NCBI GenBank assembly: GCA_900317125.1
Contig: ONFR01000034.1
Span: 1-44,163, forward strand
DNA length: 44,163 nucleotides
DNA from: an uncultured Bacteroidales bacterium
GTDB taxonomy: Bacteria; Bacteroidota; Bacteroidia; Bacteroidales; P3
Direction of reading: 5' to 3'
The position numbers and the translations under genes are program-made. Below, one piece after another: positions 1 through 7,962 of the stretch (position 1 is its first letter; every line of letters starts with the position of its first letter). The notes beneath the pieces are model-generated. The model searched no databases and had not been told where the DNA came from. It worked only from the letters and a program-made list of their open reading frames with translations.

Positions 1-100
1 CCCATTCGGAAGCTGGGCTTCCACTATTGCCATTCTTGCCTACTGTATTGTCGCGACAGTGGTGATGTTTTGGTCGATGTATAAGAGTATTCAGAAATAA
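1..100 (+). CDS. C-terminal end of a membrane protein (partial)
   Basis: The frame starting at base 2 is open from the window edge to TAA at 98-100 and gives 32 residues. Most of them form one hydrophobic helix (about ASTIAILAYCIVATVVMFW) followed by a short polar tail, MYKSIQK. This is the last transmembrane segment of a protein whose body lies outside the window. The family cannot be named from so little. It lies on the same strand as the genes that follow but is about 100 bases from the next start, so co-transcription is uncertain. Confidence 0.55.
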   Translation, partial: PFGSWASTIAILAYCIVATVVMFWSMYKSIQK

Positions 101-201
101 GCATTATTGTAACTTAGGGTATTTACAAAAGGATAGAGAGTGAAATTTGAAAAAAAACAAGAATACAGGAAAATAATACAGTATTTCTAAATCTTTTCCA
201 C

Positions 202-1080
202 ATGAAACGAAACATGATTTATTATACACTGCTTGCAGTGCTTGCAACGATGGTCGTCAGTTGTCACAAAGACCCACCAACTGAAGGAGGTTACTCAGAC
301 ACGACAGAGATGTGGCCCGTAAAGAAGATTAGCCGCATTGTCCACTGCGTGGGTACATTAGACTACCTGACCTACGACTTCGCTTGGGATGGCGACTTGC
401 TGAAAGAAATCAGTTGCACGATGTATGACGGAACGTCACTTGGCCGCACCATTCTTGAATATGAAGGCGGCCGCTTAGCGAGTGTCTATCCCTGCGATGG
501 CGCGGGTAGGGTCTACACCGATGGCGCGATGCATTACCACTATGGCGAGGACGGGCGACTAAAGCGTCAAACCTTCATGCTACCAATGAGGGCAACGGGG
601 AACCTATGCCCACAAACCTATGACGAGATTGTACCATGTGAGCTGGTCTATTCTTACTCAGACAACGGTTGTGTGTCGACTGTGCATGCCAACAAGACCA
701 AGGACGACGGTAGTGTGGAGACCAGCTCCTATCTATTCGAATGGAACGGTGGCAATGTCACCTCCATAACATGTGATGGACAATCTCTCATCAACAACAT
801 GCAGTACGACAACAATCCTAACCCAATGCATTTCCCAATGGGGATGGAGACCATGTGCATAACAAATATGATATTCGAGGGAGTGCTTGGCAACAGCGTC
901 CTGTTTCTCGGTTATGCCTCTTGCTGGTGCGAGAATAATATGACAACTCTGGTATCGGGCAATGGTCAATGTTCATACACTTATGATGCTGAGGGATTCC
1001 CAACATCAAAAACAATCACCATAGGCGGAGAAAACACCGTTTATCAGTTTACTTACAAACCAGATAGAGAATGCAAATAA
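202..1080 (+). CDS. Lipoprotein with YD-repeat-like beta strands
   Basis: A 292-residue protein with a lipoprotein signal: a basic N-terminus, a hydrophobic stretch and a lipobox ending at Cys21 (MVVSC). The mature part has repeated strands of the form Y-x-[YFW]-x-x-[DN]-G-x-[LV], such as YDFAWDGDLL, LEYEGGRLASV, YHYGEDGRLKR, YSYSDNGCVST and YTYDAEGFPTS. This resembles the YD-repeat-like lipoproteins common in Bacteroidales. A surface or periplasmic beta-sheet protein anchored by lipid is inferred; no enzymatic motif is visible. The stop codon overlaps the preferred start of the next gene (TAATG), suggesting translational coupling to the membrane proteins downstream. The exact function is unknown. 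Confidence 0.75.
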   Translation: MKRNMIYYTLLAVLATMVVSCHKDPPTEGGYSDTTEMWPVKKISRIVHCVGTLDYLTYDFAWDGDLLKEISCTMYDGTSLGRTILEYEGGRLASVYPCDGAGRVYTDGAMHYHYGEDGRLKRQTFMLPMRATGNLCPQTYDEIVPCELVYSYSDNGCVSTVHANKTKDDGSVETSSYLFEWNGGNVTSITCDGQSLINNMQYDNNPNPMHFPMGMETMCITNMIFEGVLGNSVLFLGYASCWCENNMTTLVSGNGQCSYTYDAEGFPTSKTITIGGENTVYQFTYKPDRECK

Positions 1081-1547
1081 TGGAGCAACGCAGAACCATA
1101 GGATACATCTTATTGGCACTGGCTGCCGTCGTCTGCCTGGTGTCGAACGTGTGGTTTATTATCAAGATGCCAATGGGAGGTGAGAAGGTATCGCACTTGA
1201 TATTCAGGACACTGCCCGAGGTGATTGCATTGTTGGCAGTGGTGTATACCTTTGTCCGGCCAGGAAAAATAATGAATCTGAAACTTGACATCCGCGAGCG
1301 GAGAATAAAGAAAGACGAGAGTAACGCCATCGACCCTTACGGCTACAACTACATTATGATGGGTGCCATGAGCGTGTTCGTAACATTAATCTTTGCCGTT
1401 GACATCATGGATAAACTTGGTGTGCCACTGTTTGACAGGATTTCCGCAGGATGGTGTATCGTTGTATTGAGTGTCTTGACGGTTGCAGTGGTGATGTGGA
1501 TGTCGGTGAAAATAGCAATGGCTAATAGGAGTGCAAATAACAGTTAA
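1080..1547 (+). CDS. Four-helix membrane protein, first of a tandem pair
   Basis: A 155-residue protein if started at the ATG of the TAATG overlap with the upstream stop; an in-frame ATG nine bases earlier (1071) is the alternative. Four hydrophobic segments lie at about residues 7-24, 40-58, 90-110 and 122-142. A charged stretch (LDIRERRIKKDESN) sits in the middle, followed by DPYGYNYIMMGAMS at the start of the third helix. The next protein has the same topology and a matching DPNGLRYISSGLS segment, so the two are probably paralogues. No family I recognise; an inner-membrane location is inferred. It is probably translated from the same transcript as its neighbours. Confidence 0.7.
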   Translation: MEQRRTIGYILLALAAVVCLVSNVWFIIKMPMGGEKVSHLIFRTLPEVIALLAVVYTFVRPGKIMNLKLDIRERRIKKDESNAIDPYGYNYIMMGAMSVFVTLIFAVDIMDKLGVPLFDRISAGWCIVVLSVLTVAVVMWMSVKIAMANRSANNS

Positions 1548-1553
1548 CCTACC

Positions 1554-2036
1554 ATGAAAGAACGCAACAAATCCATCTTCCGCATATTGCTTTTTGCCTC
1601 GGCAGGCATACTGCTGGCACAGACGGTGCTGCTGGCAATCCTGCCGTACGGTGCCCCTTTGACTGGGTCGACCTCCCAAAAGGAAATGCATATTGTGTTA
1701 CCCTTGATTTTCATTCTCATCGAGTTGGTGACCTGCGGCATGCTTATCTACTTTATCCTTAACCCACAACACAATTACAACTATACCGTTCGCCGCGTCG
1801 ACGGCCGTTGGAAATGGGAGCGCATTGTCTACGGTCCCGACCCTAACGGCTTACGTTATATCTCGTCAGGATTGAGTACGATCATCATTGCACTCCTCTT
1901 TGCTGCCATCTCCGCCGCCATTCTGTGGCCGGATGTGGTGACCGAAACAGTAATAACGATTGCTGTCATTATCCTTATGATACCATTTGGTGTCACCTAT
2001 TATATCGTTGAAAATAAACTGCGTAAACTATTATGA
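1554..2036 (+). CDS. Four-helix membrane protein, second of a tandem pair
   Basis: A 160-residue protein starting six bases after the previous stop. Hydrophobic segments lie near residues 9-30, 45-67, 102-122 and 128-150. A loop between helices two and three contains RRVDGRWKWERIVYGPDPNG. The DPNGLRYISSGLS stretch at the third helix parallels DPYGYNYIMMGAMS in the protein before it. Its stop overlaps the next start (ATGA), so the acyltransferase gene is probably translationally coupled. Function is unknown; by position it may serve the same envelope process as the acyltransferase and ABC exporter. Confidence 0.7.
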   Translation: MKERNKSIFRILLFASAGILLAQTVLLAILPYGAPLTGSTSQKEMHIVLPLIFILIELVTCGMLIYFILNPQHNYNYTVRRVDGRWKWERIVYGPDPNGLRYISSGLSTIIIALLFAAISAAILWPDVVTETVITIAVIILMIPFGVTYYIVENKLRKLL

Positions 2037-3262
2037 ATAGAAAACATTTCCTCGACAACATCCGCTGGGTGACAGTGCTTTTGGTGCTGCTTTACCATGT
2101 GGTCTATTTTTACAACAACAAAGGCGTCTTTGGCGGCATAGGGGGTTGGGTGGACGACCCCAAGGCTCAGCCGCAGGACGCCATCATGTACATCCTCTAC
2201 CCATGGTTTATGATGCTGCTGTTCTTAGTGGCAGGCATCAGCAGCCGCTATGCTCTGGGGAAATCCTCACTGTTTTGTGGTTGCTCCCATACGGTCGCGA
2301 CCACAAAACAGTGGTTCAAGAAACGCACCCGCCAGCTGCTTGTCCCTGCCACGATAGGCCTGTTTGTCTTCCAATGGATGACGGGCTATTTCAACACCCA
2401 GATAGCCGGTGTGGCGCAAGGCATCCCCAATCAGATTGCCTCCATCCCTGCCGGTCCTATCCGTTATATGGCATGTGCTTTCTCAGGCATCGGCCCGCTG
2501 TGGTTTATCCAAGAGCTGTGGGTGTTCTCACTGCTGCTGATTATTATCGTCGCCATTGAGCGCGACCGCCTGTACAATGCCGTTGGCCGTCTGCTGCAGT
2601 CCACGCGAGGCTGGTCCAAGCCCTGCCGTTTGGCACTCCTGTTGGTGGGCGGATTCCTCCTTATCTGGGCAGGGGCACAGGGCTCCATCCCCCACCCCGC
2701 TGAGCACAGCGCACAGGGTCTATGGAACCTCTACCGCCCGGCAGCCTACCTCGTCCCCTTCCTCATGGGCTATTATCTCTTCTCGCGCGACAACGTGCAG
2801 CGTTTCCTGTCACGCTATGCTTACTGGCTGCTTGTGCCGGCGGTTGCTGCGGGTGTGGCACTAACCCTTGCCACTTGGGGCGAGGACAACACCGCACCGC
2901 TCTATCTGATGCACTGGAGCACCAACCTCTTTGCCTGGCTGGCCATCCTTGCCATGCTGGCCTGCTTCAAGGCCTGGGCCGACCGCACCACGCCTCTTGC
3001 CACCTACATGACCCGCAGCAGCTATGGCATCTACATTGTCCACTACCTTATCATTGCCGCCCTCGGCTATATGCTCAAACTCTACACCCCACTGCCGCCC
3101 GTGGCCGACTATCTCATATTGCTGGTGGCAGTCTTCACCCTCTCCCCCATCCTTTACGAAGTGCTGCGCCGCATTCCCTTCATCCGCTGGGCAGTCTTAG
3201 GCATAGGCAAATCCAATCAGAGTACTCGGAATACTCTGAGTACTCCGACAAATCAGCAATAA
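2033..3262 (+). CDS. Acyltransferase 3 family membrane protein
   Basis: A 409-residue polytopic protein that opens with DNIRWVTVLLVLLYHVVYF, the first helix pattern of the acyltransferase-3 family (OafA/YrhL type, PF01757). About ten helices follow, with an RxxRQLLVPATIG stretch typical of the cytoplasmic loop in this family. Known members move acyl groups onto sugars or other envelope molecules in the inner membrane; the substrate here is unknown. The start overlaps the previous stop by four bases. The last residues (SNQSTRNTLSTPTNQQ) are encoded by a palindromic nonamer repeat at 3220-3246, so the tail looks like a late addition rather than part of the family fold. Confidence 0.85.
   Translation: MNRKHFLDNIRWVTVLLVLLYHVVYFYNNKGVFGGIGGWVDDPKAQPQDAIMYILYPWFMMLLFLVAGISSRYALGKSSLFCGCSHTVATTKQWFKKRTRQLLVPATIGLFVFQWMTGYFNTQIAGVAQGIPNQIASIPAGPIRYMACAFSGIGPLWFIQELWVFSLLLIIIVAIERDRLYNAVGRLLQSTRGWSKPCRLALLLVGGFLLIWAGAQGSIPHPAEHSAQGLWNLYRPAAYLVPFLMGYYLFSRDNVQRFLSRYAYWLLVPAVAAGVALTLATWGEDNTAPLYLMHWSTNLFAWLAILAMLACFKAWADRTTPLATYMTRSSYGIYIVHYLIIAALGYMLKLYTPLPPVADYLILLVAVFTLSPILYEVLRRIPFIRWAVLGIGKSNQSTRNTLSTPTNQQ
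3220..3246. repeat. Three tandem palindromic nonamers (copy 1)
   Basis: Three units of the form GARTAYTCN lie head to tail at 3220-3228, 3229-3237 and 3238-3246. Each 8-base core is self-complementary or nearly so (GAGTACTC, GAATACTC, GAGTACTC). They lie inside the 3' end of the acyltransferase gene, 35 bases before the ABC ATPase start. A second three-unit copy lies at 5271-5297. The pair brackets the two ABC exporter genes. Confidence 0.8.
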
Positions 3263-3280
3263 ATAAAAACAAACAATACC

Positions 3281-4057
3281 ATGTCAGAAATCCTACGCAT
3301 CGAAGGCCTAAGCAAGACCTTCACCCTGTCGCGCAAGCAGCAACGTCTGGAGCGCACAAACCAACGCCGTAAGGTGGCGGTAGACAACCTGACCCTCACC
3401 GCCAACCGAGGCGAGATTTTCGGTCTGCTCGGCCCCAATGGGGCAGGCAAGACCACCACCCTCCGCATGCTTGCCACCCTCATCAAGCCCGACCAGGGCA
3501 ACGCTTGGGTGGACGAAAGCAGCATCGTCAGCCAGCCCGAAGAGGTCCGCGGCAAGATTGCTTTCCTCACCAGCGAACTGAAGCTGGAAGACTTCTTCAC
3601 GCCTAACTATCTCTTCAACTTCTTTAGCGACCTGCACGGCGTAGACCCCTCCACCGCAGCCGCCCGCAAGAAGGCACTCTTCGCCCGCTTCGGCATCGAC
3701 AAGTTTGCTGAAGTGAAGGTGGCCAACCTCTCCACCGGCATGAAGCAGAAGGTGAGCATTGTCATCTCGCTGGTGCACGACCCGGACATCATCATCTTCG
3801 ACGAGCCCACCAACGGCCTAGACGTTATCACCGCCCGCACCGTGACCGACTACCTGCAAGAGCTCCGCTCCGAAGGCAAGACCATCATCCTGTCCACCCA
3901 CATCTTCAGTCTAGTGGAACGCCTCTGCGACCGCGTAGGCATCATCATCGACGGCCGTCTGTCGGCCTGCGGCACCCTCGAAGAGGTCTGCAACGGCCTC
4001 ACCATCGAAGACCGATTCTTTGAACTATACAAAGCACAGAAAGGAGACGAAGAATGA
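3281..4057 (+). CDS. ABC exporter ATP-binding protein (NatA-like)
   Basis: A 258-residue ATPase of the ABC-2 exporter class. Walker A is GPNGAGKT at 51-58, the signature LSTGMKQ begins at 150, Walker B reads IIIFDEP with Asp174-Glu175, and the switch histidine is in STH near 207. The gene lies 18 bases after the acyltransferase stop, and its own stop overlaps the permease start by four bases (ATGA), so the two proteins should be made together. It would power export by the NatB-like permease that follows. NatA/NatB pairs are known for sodium or peptide/drug export; the substrate here cannot be read from the sequence. Confidence 0.92.
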   Translation: MSEILRIEGLSKTFTLSRKQQRLERTNQRRKVAVDNLTLTANRGEIFGLLGPNGAGKTTTLRMLATLIKPDQGNAWVDESSIVSQPEEVRGKIAFLTSELKLEDFFTPNYLFNFFSDLHGVDPSTAAARKKALFARFGIDKFAEVKVANLSTGMKQKVSIVISLVHDPDIIIFDEPTNGLDVITARTVTDYLQELRSEGKTIILSTHIFSLVERLCDRVGIIIDGRLSACGTLEEVCNGLTIEDRFFELYKAQKGDEE

Positions 4058-5256
4058 AAAAGCGCAACAATACCTGGACAATCATCCGCAAGGAATTTGC
4101 CCGTTTCTTTGGCGACCGCCAGCTGGTGTTCACCACCGTCATCATGCCCGGTCTGCTCATCTATCTTATCTATAGCCTCATGGGTGTCGGCATCCGAAAT
4201 ATGGAGACCCAGGGCGAGCAGGATGTCGTAACCGTCCGCGTGGAGAATTTGCCCCAAAGCGTGGCACCCCTCCTCGCCTCGCTCGACAGCAGCATGGTCG
4301 TCGTGCAGCAACCCGTCAGCCAGGCCGACATCGACGCTCTGGAGGACAAAGAAATCAACGCCATAGCAATGCGATTCCCTGCTGACTTCGACGCTCTTGT
4401 GGCCAATTACGACCCCGCTGGCGGACAGCCTGCGCCCAACGTGGAGATTTATTACAACTCACTCAACAACGCCTCCGACCGTGTGTTCACCATCATGGAG
4501 ACGGCTCTCAACGCCTATGAGGACGGCATGGCCAACCGTTTCGACATCAACCGCGCCGACGAGGAGGGACAGACTTTCAACCAGGCCAGCGACGACCAGG
4601 TGCTGGGCGACATCCTCTCGAAGCTGCTCCCCATGCTCATCATCATGATGCTCTTCAGCGGTGTGATGGCTATAGCCCCCAGCAGCATCGCCGGTGAAAA
4701 GGAGCGCGGCACCATTGCCACCCTTCTCGTCACCCCCATGCGACGCAACGAGCTGGCTATCGGCAAAATCGTCTCCCTCAGCTGCATCGCACTGCTCAGC
4801 GGCATCAGCAGTTTCATCGGCATTGCGCTCTCGCTGCCCAATATGATACAGGCCGACAGCAACGGCATTGAAATCCCTTTCAACTACACCACCAGCGACT
4901 ACGCCGCCCTGCTGTTGGTCATCTTTGCCTCGGTGCTGGTCATGGCCTCAGCCATCAGCCTGCTCTCGGCTCTGGCCAAGGATGTGAAGAACGCCGGCAC
5001 CATGATTACCCCCTTTATGCTCATCATCATGCTGGCCGGACTGCTGCCCATGTTCCAGACCGAGACCGTACACAGCCTCGTCAACTACTTCATTCCCTTC
5101 TACAACTCCATCCAGGTGATGGCCGATGTCTTCGCCCACTCGCTCAACTGGACCGCCCTGTTCATCACCCTCGGCTCCAACATCGTCTATACCGGCATAG
5201 CCATCTGGGGACTCACCCGCATGTTCAACAGCGAGAAGGTTATGTTCTCAAAATAA
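4054..5256 (+). CDS. ABC-2 type exporter permease (NatB-like)
   Basis: A 400-residue inner-membrane permease. One helix near residues 27-46 is followed by a large extracytoplasmic domain (about 50-190) and then five or six helices to the C-terminus. The stretch GEKERGTIATLLVTP after the second helix is characteristic of the ABC-2 permease family (NatB/YhaP type). It pairs with the ATPase gene it overlaps. The long outer domain fits exporters that handle ions, peptides or lipophilic molecules, but no substrate is evident. It is followed by a 63-base gap holding the second palindromic nonamer triplet. Confidence 0.88.
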   Translation: MKKRNNTWTIIRKEFARFFGDRQLVFTTVIMPGLLIYLIYSLMGVGIRNMETQGEQDVVTVRVENLPQSVAPLLASLDSSMVVVQQPVSQADIDALEDKEINAIAMRFPADFDALVANYDPAGGQPAPNVEIYYNSLNNASDRVFTIMETALNAYEDGMANRFDINRADEEGQTFNQASDDQVLGDILSKLLPMLIIMMLFSGVMAIAPSSIAGEKERGTIATLLVTPMRRNELAIGKIVSLSCIALLSGISSFIGIALSLPNMIQADSNGIEIPFNYTTSDYAALLLVIFASVLVMASAISLLSALAKDVKNAGTMITPFMLIIMLAGLLPMFQTETVHSLVNYFIPFYNSIQVMADVFAHSLNWTALFITLGSNIVYTGIAIWGLTRMFNSEKVMFSK

Positions 5257-5270
5257 TACCGTAATAATCG

Positions 5271-5297
5271 GAGTACTCAGAATATTCAGAGTACTCC
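5271..5297. repeat. Three tandem palindromic nonamers (copy 2)
   Basis: Three GARTAYTCN units at 5271-5279, 5280-5288 and 5289-5297, between the permease stop and the CPBP protease start. With flanking bases, the arms CGGAGTACTC and GAGTACTCCG pair perfectly around GAATATTC, so the transcript could form a hairpin of about 30 bases. An A-rich rather than T-rich run follows, which argues against a standard terminator. Same unit count and order as the copy at 3220-3246. Confidence 0.8.
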
Positions 5298-5319
5298 GAA
5301 AAAATAAAGAAACAACATC

Positions 5320-6207
5320 ATGAAAAATGTCAAGCTTTATATCGCCATAGCCTACGGCCTGATTTGGGCCGCAGGCTTGGCCTTATATCTGTCGGGATTC
5401 ATAGTTGCCTCCTATTCGGGTGCTGCCCCCTGGCTGGTATCCCTCTGCATGTTCATTCCTTTGGTGACGACGCTCATCTGCCAGAAGTCTTCCAAGGAAC
5501 CCCTGCTACGAGGTATCGGCATCAGATGGAAGATCAACCGCTGGTGGTTCTTCGGTTGGTTCACCTTCCCCATTGTCGCGCTGCTGACGCTGCTGTTCAC
5601 CGACTGGATAAGCGGCATCGACACCCACACCGAAGTCATGCAGGCACTATGTGAGTCAATGCCCATCGGTCCTGCGGGAGCGGTGGCATTCACCCTGCTT
5701 TCGGGCATGTTGGCAGGGGTAACCATTAATGCCCTCTTCGCCTTCGGAGAGGAGGTGGGCTGGCGCGGATACCTGCTCAAGCAGTTCAAAGGGAAGTCGT
5801 TTCTCGGCACCGCCGTCATCATCGGCATCGTCTGGGGCTTGTGGCATGCACCGCTCATCCTCATGGGACACAACTACCCACAGCATCCCCAATGGGGTGT
5901 ACTCTTGATGGTGGTGGTGTGCATCCTCATGAGCTTTATCATCCAGTATTTCCGCATCAAGAGCGGCTCCGTCATCGTGGCAGCAATCATGCACGGCACC
6001 TGCAACGCAGTGGCAGGCACGACAATGTTCTTTGTCGGTCTTGACCGATTCAACGACCTCCTCGACGGTGCCTGCGGCCTTGCCGGCATGCTTGCCATGC
6101 TGGTGGTCGCCGTGGTCATCTTCCTCTTCGACCGCTACGTCACCCGCGAGCACATCTGCACCTCGCCCCTCAATCTCGACACAATAAAAAAGGAGCAGAC
6201 TCGTTAA
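5320..6207 (+). CDS. CPBP family intramembrane metalloprotease
   Basis: A 295-residue polytopic protein with all motifs of the CPBP (CAAX protease and bacteriocin-processing, Abi) family: EEVGWR with Glu144-Glu145 and Arg149, GLWHAP with His176, and MHGTCN with His225 and Asn229. About eight helices are predicted by eye. Family members cleave peptides within the membrane or give self-immunity to bacteriocins. Lying directly after an ABC exporter, it could process or protect against the exported molecule; that is inference. The start follows the second nonamer triplet by 22 bases. The next gene starts six bases after its stop. Confidence 0.88.
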   Translation: MKNVKLYIAIAYGLIWAAGLALYLSGFIVASYSGAAPWLVSLCMFIPLVTTLICQKSSKEPLLRGIGIRWKINRWWFFGWFTFPIVALLTLLFTDWISGIDTHTEVMQALCESMPIGPAGAVAFTLLSGMLAGVTINALFAFGEEVGWRGYLLKQFKGKSFLGTAVIIGIVWGLWHAPLILMGHNYPQHPQWGVLLMVVVCILMSFIIQYFRIKSGSVIVAAIMHGTCNAVAGTTMFFVGLDRFNDLLDGACGLAGMLAMLVVAVVIFLFDRYVTREHICTSPLNLDTIKKEQTR

Positions 6208-6213
6208 TACGGC

Positions 6214-6396
6214 ATGAAACACACCCGACGAAACCTGTCGCTCACCCTGCTCACCCTGTTGCTGCTGAGTTTCCTTGCCTCATGCAGCAACAAGGGCGTG
6301 CACATGCCCAAGCACCGCAAACGACGCCACTGCGACTGCCCCACTTTTGCCTACCAGCAGTCTTCTCCCATTCCTGATGGAACAGTCGTTTATTGA
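6214..6396 (+). CDS. Small lipoprotein
   Basis: A 60-residue protein with a clear lipoprotein signal: MKHTRR, a leucine-rich core and a lipobox FLASC ending at Cys24. The mature part is only about 36 residues, very basic in its first half (PKHRKRRH), with a HCDCP motif. Small lipoproteins with a KKHRK...C-x-C tail are common in Bacteroidales but have no known role. Its last 20 bases overlap the preferred start of the SprT-like gene in another frame, suggesting coupling. Confidence 0.65.
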   Translation: MKHTRRNLSLTLLTLLLLSFLASCSNKGVHMPKHRKRRHCDCPTFAYQQSSPIPDGTVVY

Positions 6397-7009
6397 TAAC
6401 TATAAGAGGTCGCTTGCCAAGTACCTTCCCGCAGCAGCGGTGGATTCGGTATTCAACTATTTGGCACAGCACAGTGTCCACCTACACATCACCCGCGAGC
6501 GGTACTCCAAACTGGGCGACTACCGTTGGCCTCGGCAAGGGCACCCCTTCCACGAAATCAGCGTCAATGGCAACCTCAATCCCTACCATTTCCTCCTGGT
6601 ACTGCTGCACGAGATGGCTCACCTCGACACCTGGCTGCAATACAAAAACTCCATCCAGCCCCACGGCCATGAGTGGCAAGCCAACTATGCCCGACTGATA
6701 AACCTTTACCTTCCCCTCTTCCCAACCGACGTATCCGTCCTCCTGCAACGCTACACCGCCCGTATACCCCTCAGCCGCACCATCGAGAAACAGATTGACG
6801 CCCAGCTCCGACACTACAACCCCGACTACACCCCCTCACAGGACATCACCTTAAACGACCTCACCCCAGGCACACGCTTCCACATTGCATCCCGTCCTGA
6901 CCACCACTTTCAAGCCCTCGAAAAACGCCGCACCCGCTGGATATGCCTAAACCTGGCCGACGGGAAAAAATACCTTGTCAGCGGCACAGTCGTCGTCGTG
7001 ACGGAGTAG
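6377..7009 (+). CDS. SprT-like zinc metalloprotein
   Basis: A 210-residue protein starting at ATG 6377 (MEQSFIDNYKRSL). The open frame extends further upstream, but that part overlaps the small lipoprotein and is low in complexity. The SprT-like signature is present: LLVLLHEMAHL with HEMAH at 78-82 and a following HGHEW at 96-100 supplying a further likely zinc ligand. SprT-domain proteins (Spartan family in eukaryotes, SprT in bacteria) are zinc-dependent and often act on DNA-bound proteins; the bacterial role is poorly known. The C-terminal 50 residues (from GTRFHIASRP) resemble a small beta domain. It is the last gene of the plus-strand run and meets miaA tail to tail with a 17-base gap. 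Confidence 0.82.
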   Translation: MEQSFIDNYKRSLAKYLPAAAVDSVFNYLAQHSVHLHITRERYSKLGDYRWPRQGHPFHEISVNGNLNPYHFLLVLLHEMAHLDTWLQYKNSIQPHGHEWQANYARLINLYLPLFPTDVSVLLQRYTARIPLSRTIEKQIDAQLRHYNPDYTPSQDITLNDLTPGTRFHIASRPDHHFQALEKRRTRWICLNLADGKKYLVSGTVVVVTE

Positions 7010-7026
7010 ACATCAGTAATTTAAGA

Positions 7027-7962
7027 TTAACACTGCCAGTCGCCCTCTTGGAACAGGGAGAGCACTTGACCCACCTTTGTGTCAAGCGGCTGGGTGCCAT
7101 CAATCCAATGGATGGGGATACCCTGCCGTTCCATGCGGCGGAACCATGTCATCTGCCGTTTGGCGAAACGGCGTATGTCTGTGTAGAGGTCGCGGTACAT
7201 GTCGTCGTAGCTGCACTGCCCTCGGAGATATTGCGTCACATGGCGGTATTCCAAACCATAGCGCAACAGCCTTTCTTCCGGCACCCCGCTGTCGAGAAGG
7301 GCTTTCACCTCCTCTATCATGCCGTTTTCAAGCCGCTGGCGAAGACGGATGCCTATACGCTCGATGACCATGGCACGGGGAAAGCTGACGCCGATAATGA
7401 CATGCTGCATGTCGGGCATGTGGGGATAGGCGTCGGGGTGCTGGAGGCGGTATTCCTGTATTTCGAGGGCACGGAGCAGGCGGTCGCGCGACTCGGTGTC
7501 GGTGTGGTTGTGGAGCTTTATATAACCAGCCAGGCGGGCAGTGAGCTCCTCGTCGGTATAGGCTTCCATCCGTCGACGGAACTCGGGGTCGACAGGGGCA
7601 TCGGCCAGTTGGTAACCCTTCACCACGGATTCGATATACATGCCTGTGCCCCCACAAAGGATGGGCTGGCGATGGCGCGCCACGATGTCGTTAAAGGCGT
7701 GGATAAAGTCGTTCTGGAACTGGTAGACGTTGTATTCGTAGCCTGCATCGTGGATGTCGATGAGGTGATAGGGGATGTCAGTGTCGTGTATATGGTAGTC
7801 GGCAAGGTCTTTCCCCGAGCCAATATCCATGCCGCGGAATACCTGCCTCGAATCGGCACTGATAATCTCACCGCCGAGCTGGTAAGCCAGTTCGGCGGCG
7901 AGACTTGTTTTGCCACAAGCCGTGGGGCCTGTTATGGTGAGTAGTTTAGTCGTCGAGGAAAT
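7027..7962 (-). CDS. miaA: tRNA dimethylallyltransferase MiaA, unusual start
   Basis: MiaA adds a dimethylallyl group to A37 of tRNAs reading UNN codons. The P-loop is ITGPTACGKTSLAAELA, followed by the SADSRQVFRGMDIGSGK block, PILCGGTGMY, and a C-terminal RFAKRQMTWFRR region, all typical of MiaA. The reading frame from the P-loop back to the in-frame TGA near 8052 holds no ATG, GTG, TTG or CTG. The first ATG (7830) would remove the P-loop. I place the start at the ATT codon 7960-7962, which gives 311 residues; ATA at 7933-7935 (302 residues) is equally possible. The start lies inside the 3' end of the PorE-like gene, so coupling to it is likely. Confidence 0.85.
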   Translation of the reverse strand: MSSTTKLLTITGPTACGKTSLAAELAYQLGGEIISADSRQVFRGMDIGSGKDLADYHIHDTDIPYHLIDIHDAGYEYNVYQFQNDFIHAFNDIVARHRQPILCGGTGMYIESVVKGYQLADAPVDPEFRRRMEAYTDEELTARLAGYIKLHNHTDTESRDRLLRALEIQEYRLQHPDAYPHMPDMQHVIIGVSFPRAMVIERIGIRLRQRLENGMIEEVKALLDSGVPEERLLRYGLEYRHVTQYLRGQCSYDDMYRDLYTDIRRFAKRQMTWFRRMERQGIPIHWIDGTQPLDTKVGQVLSLFQEGDWQC

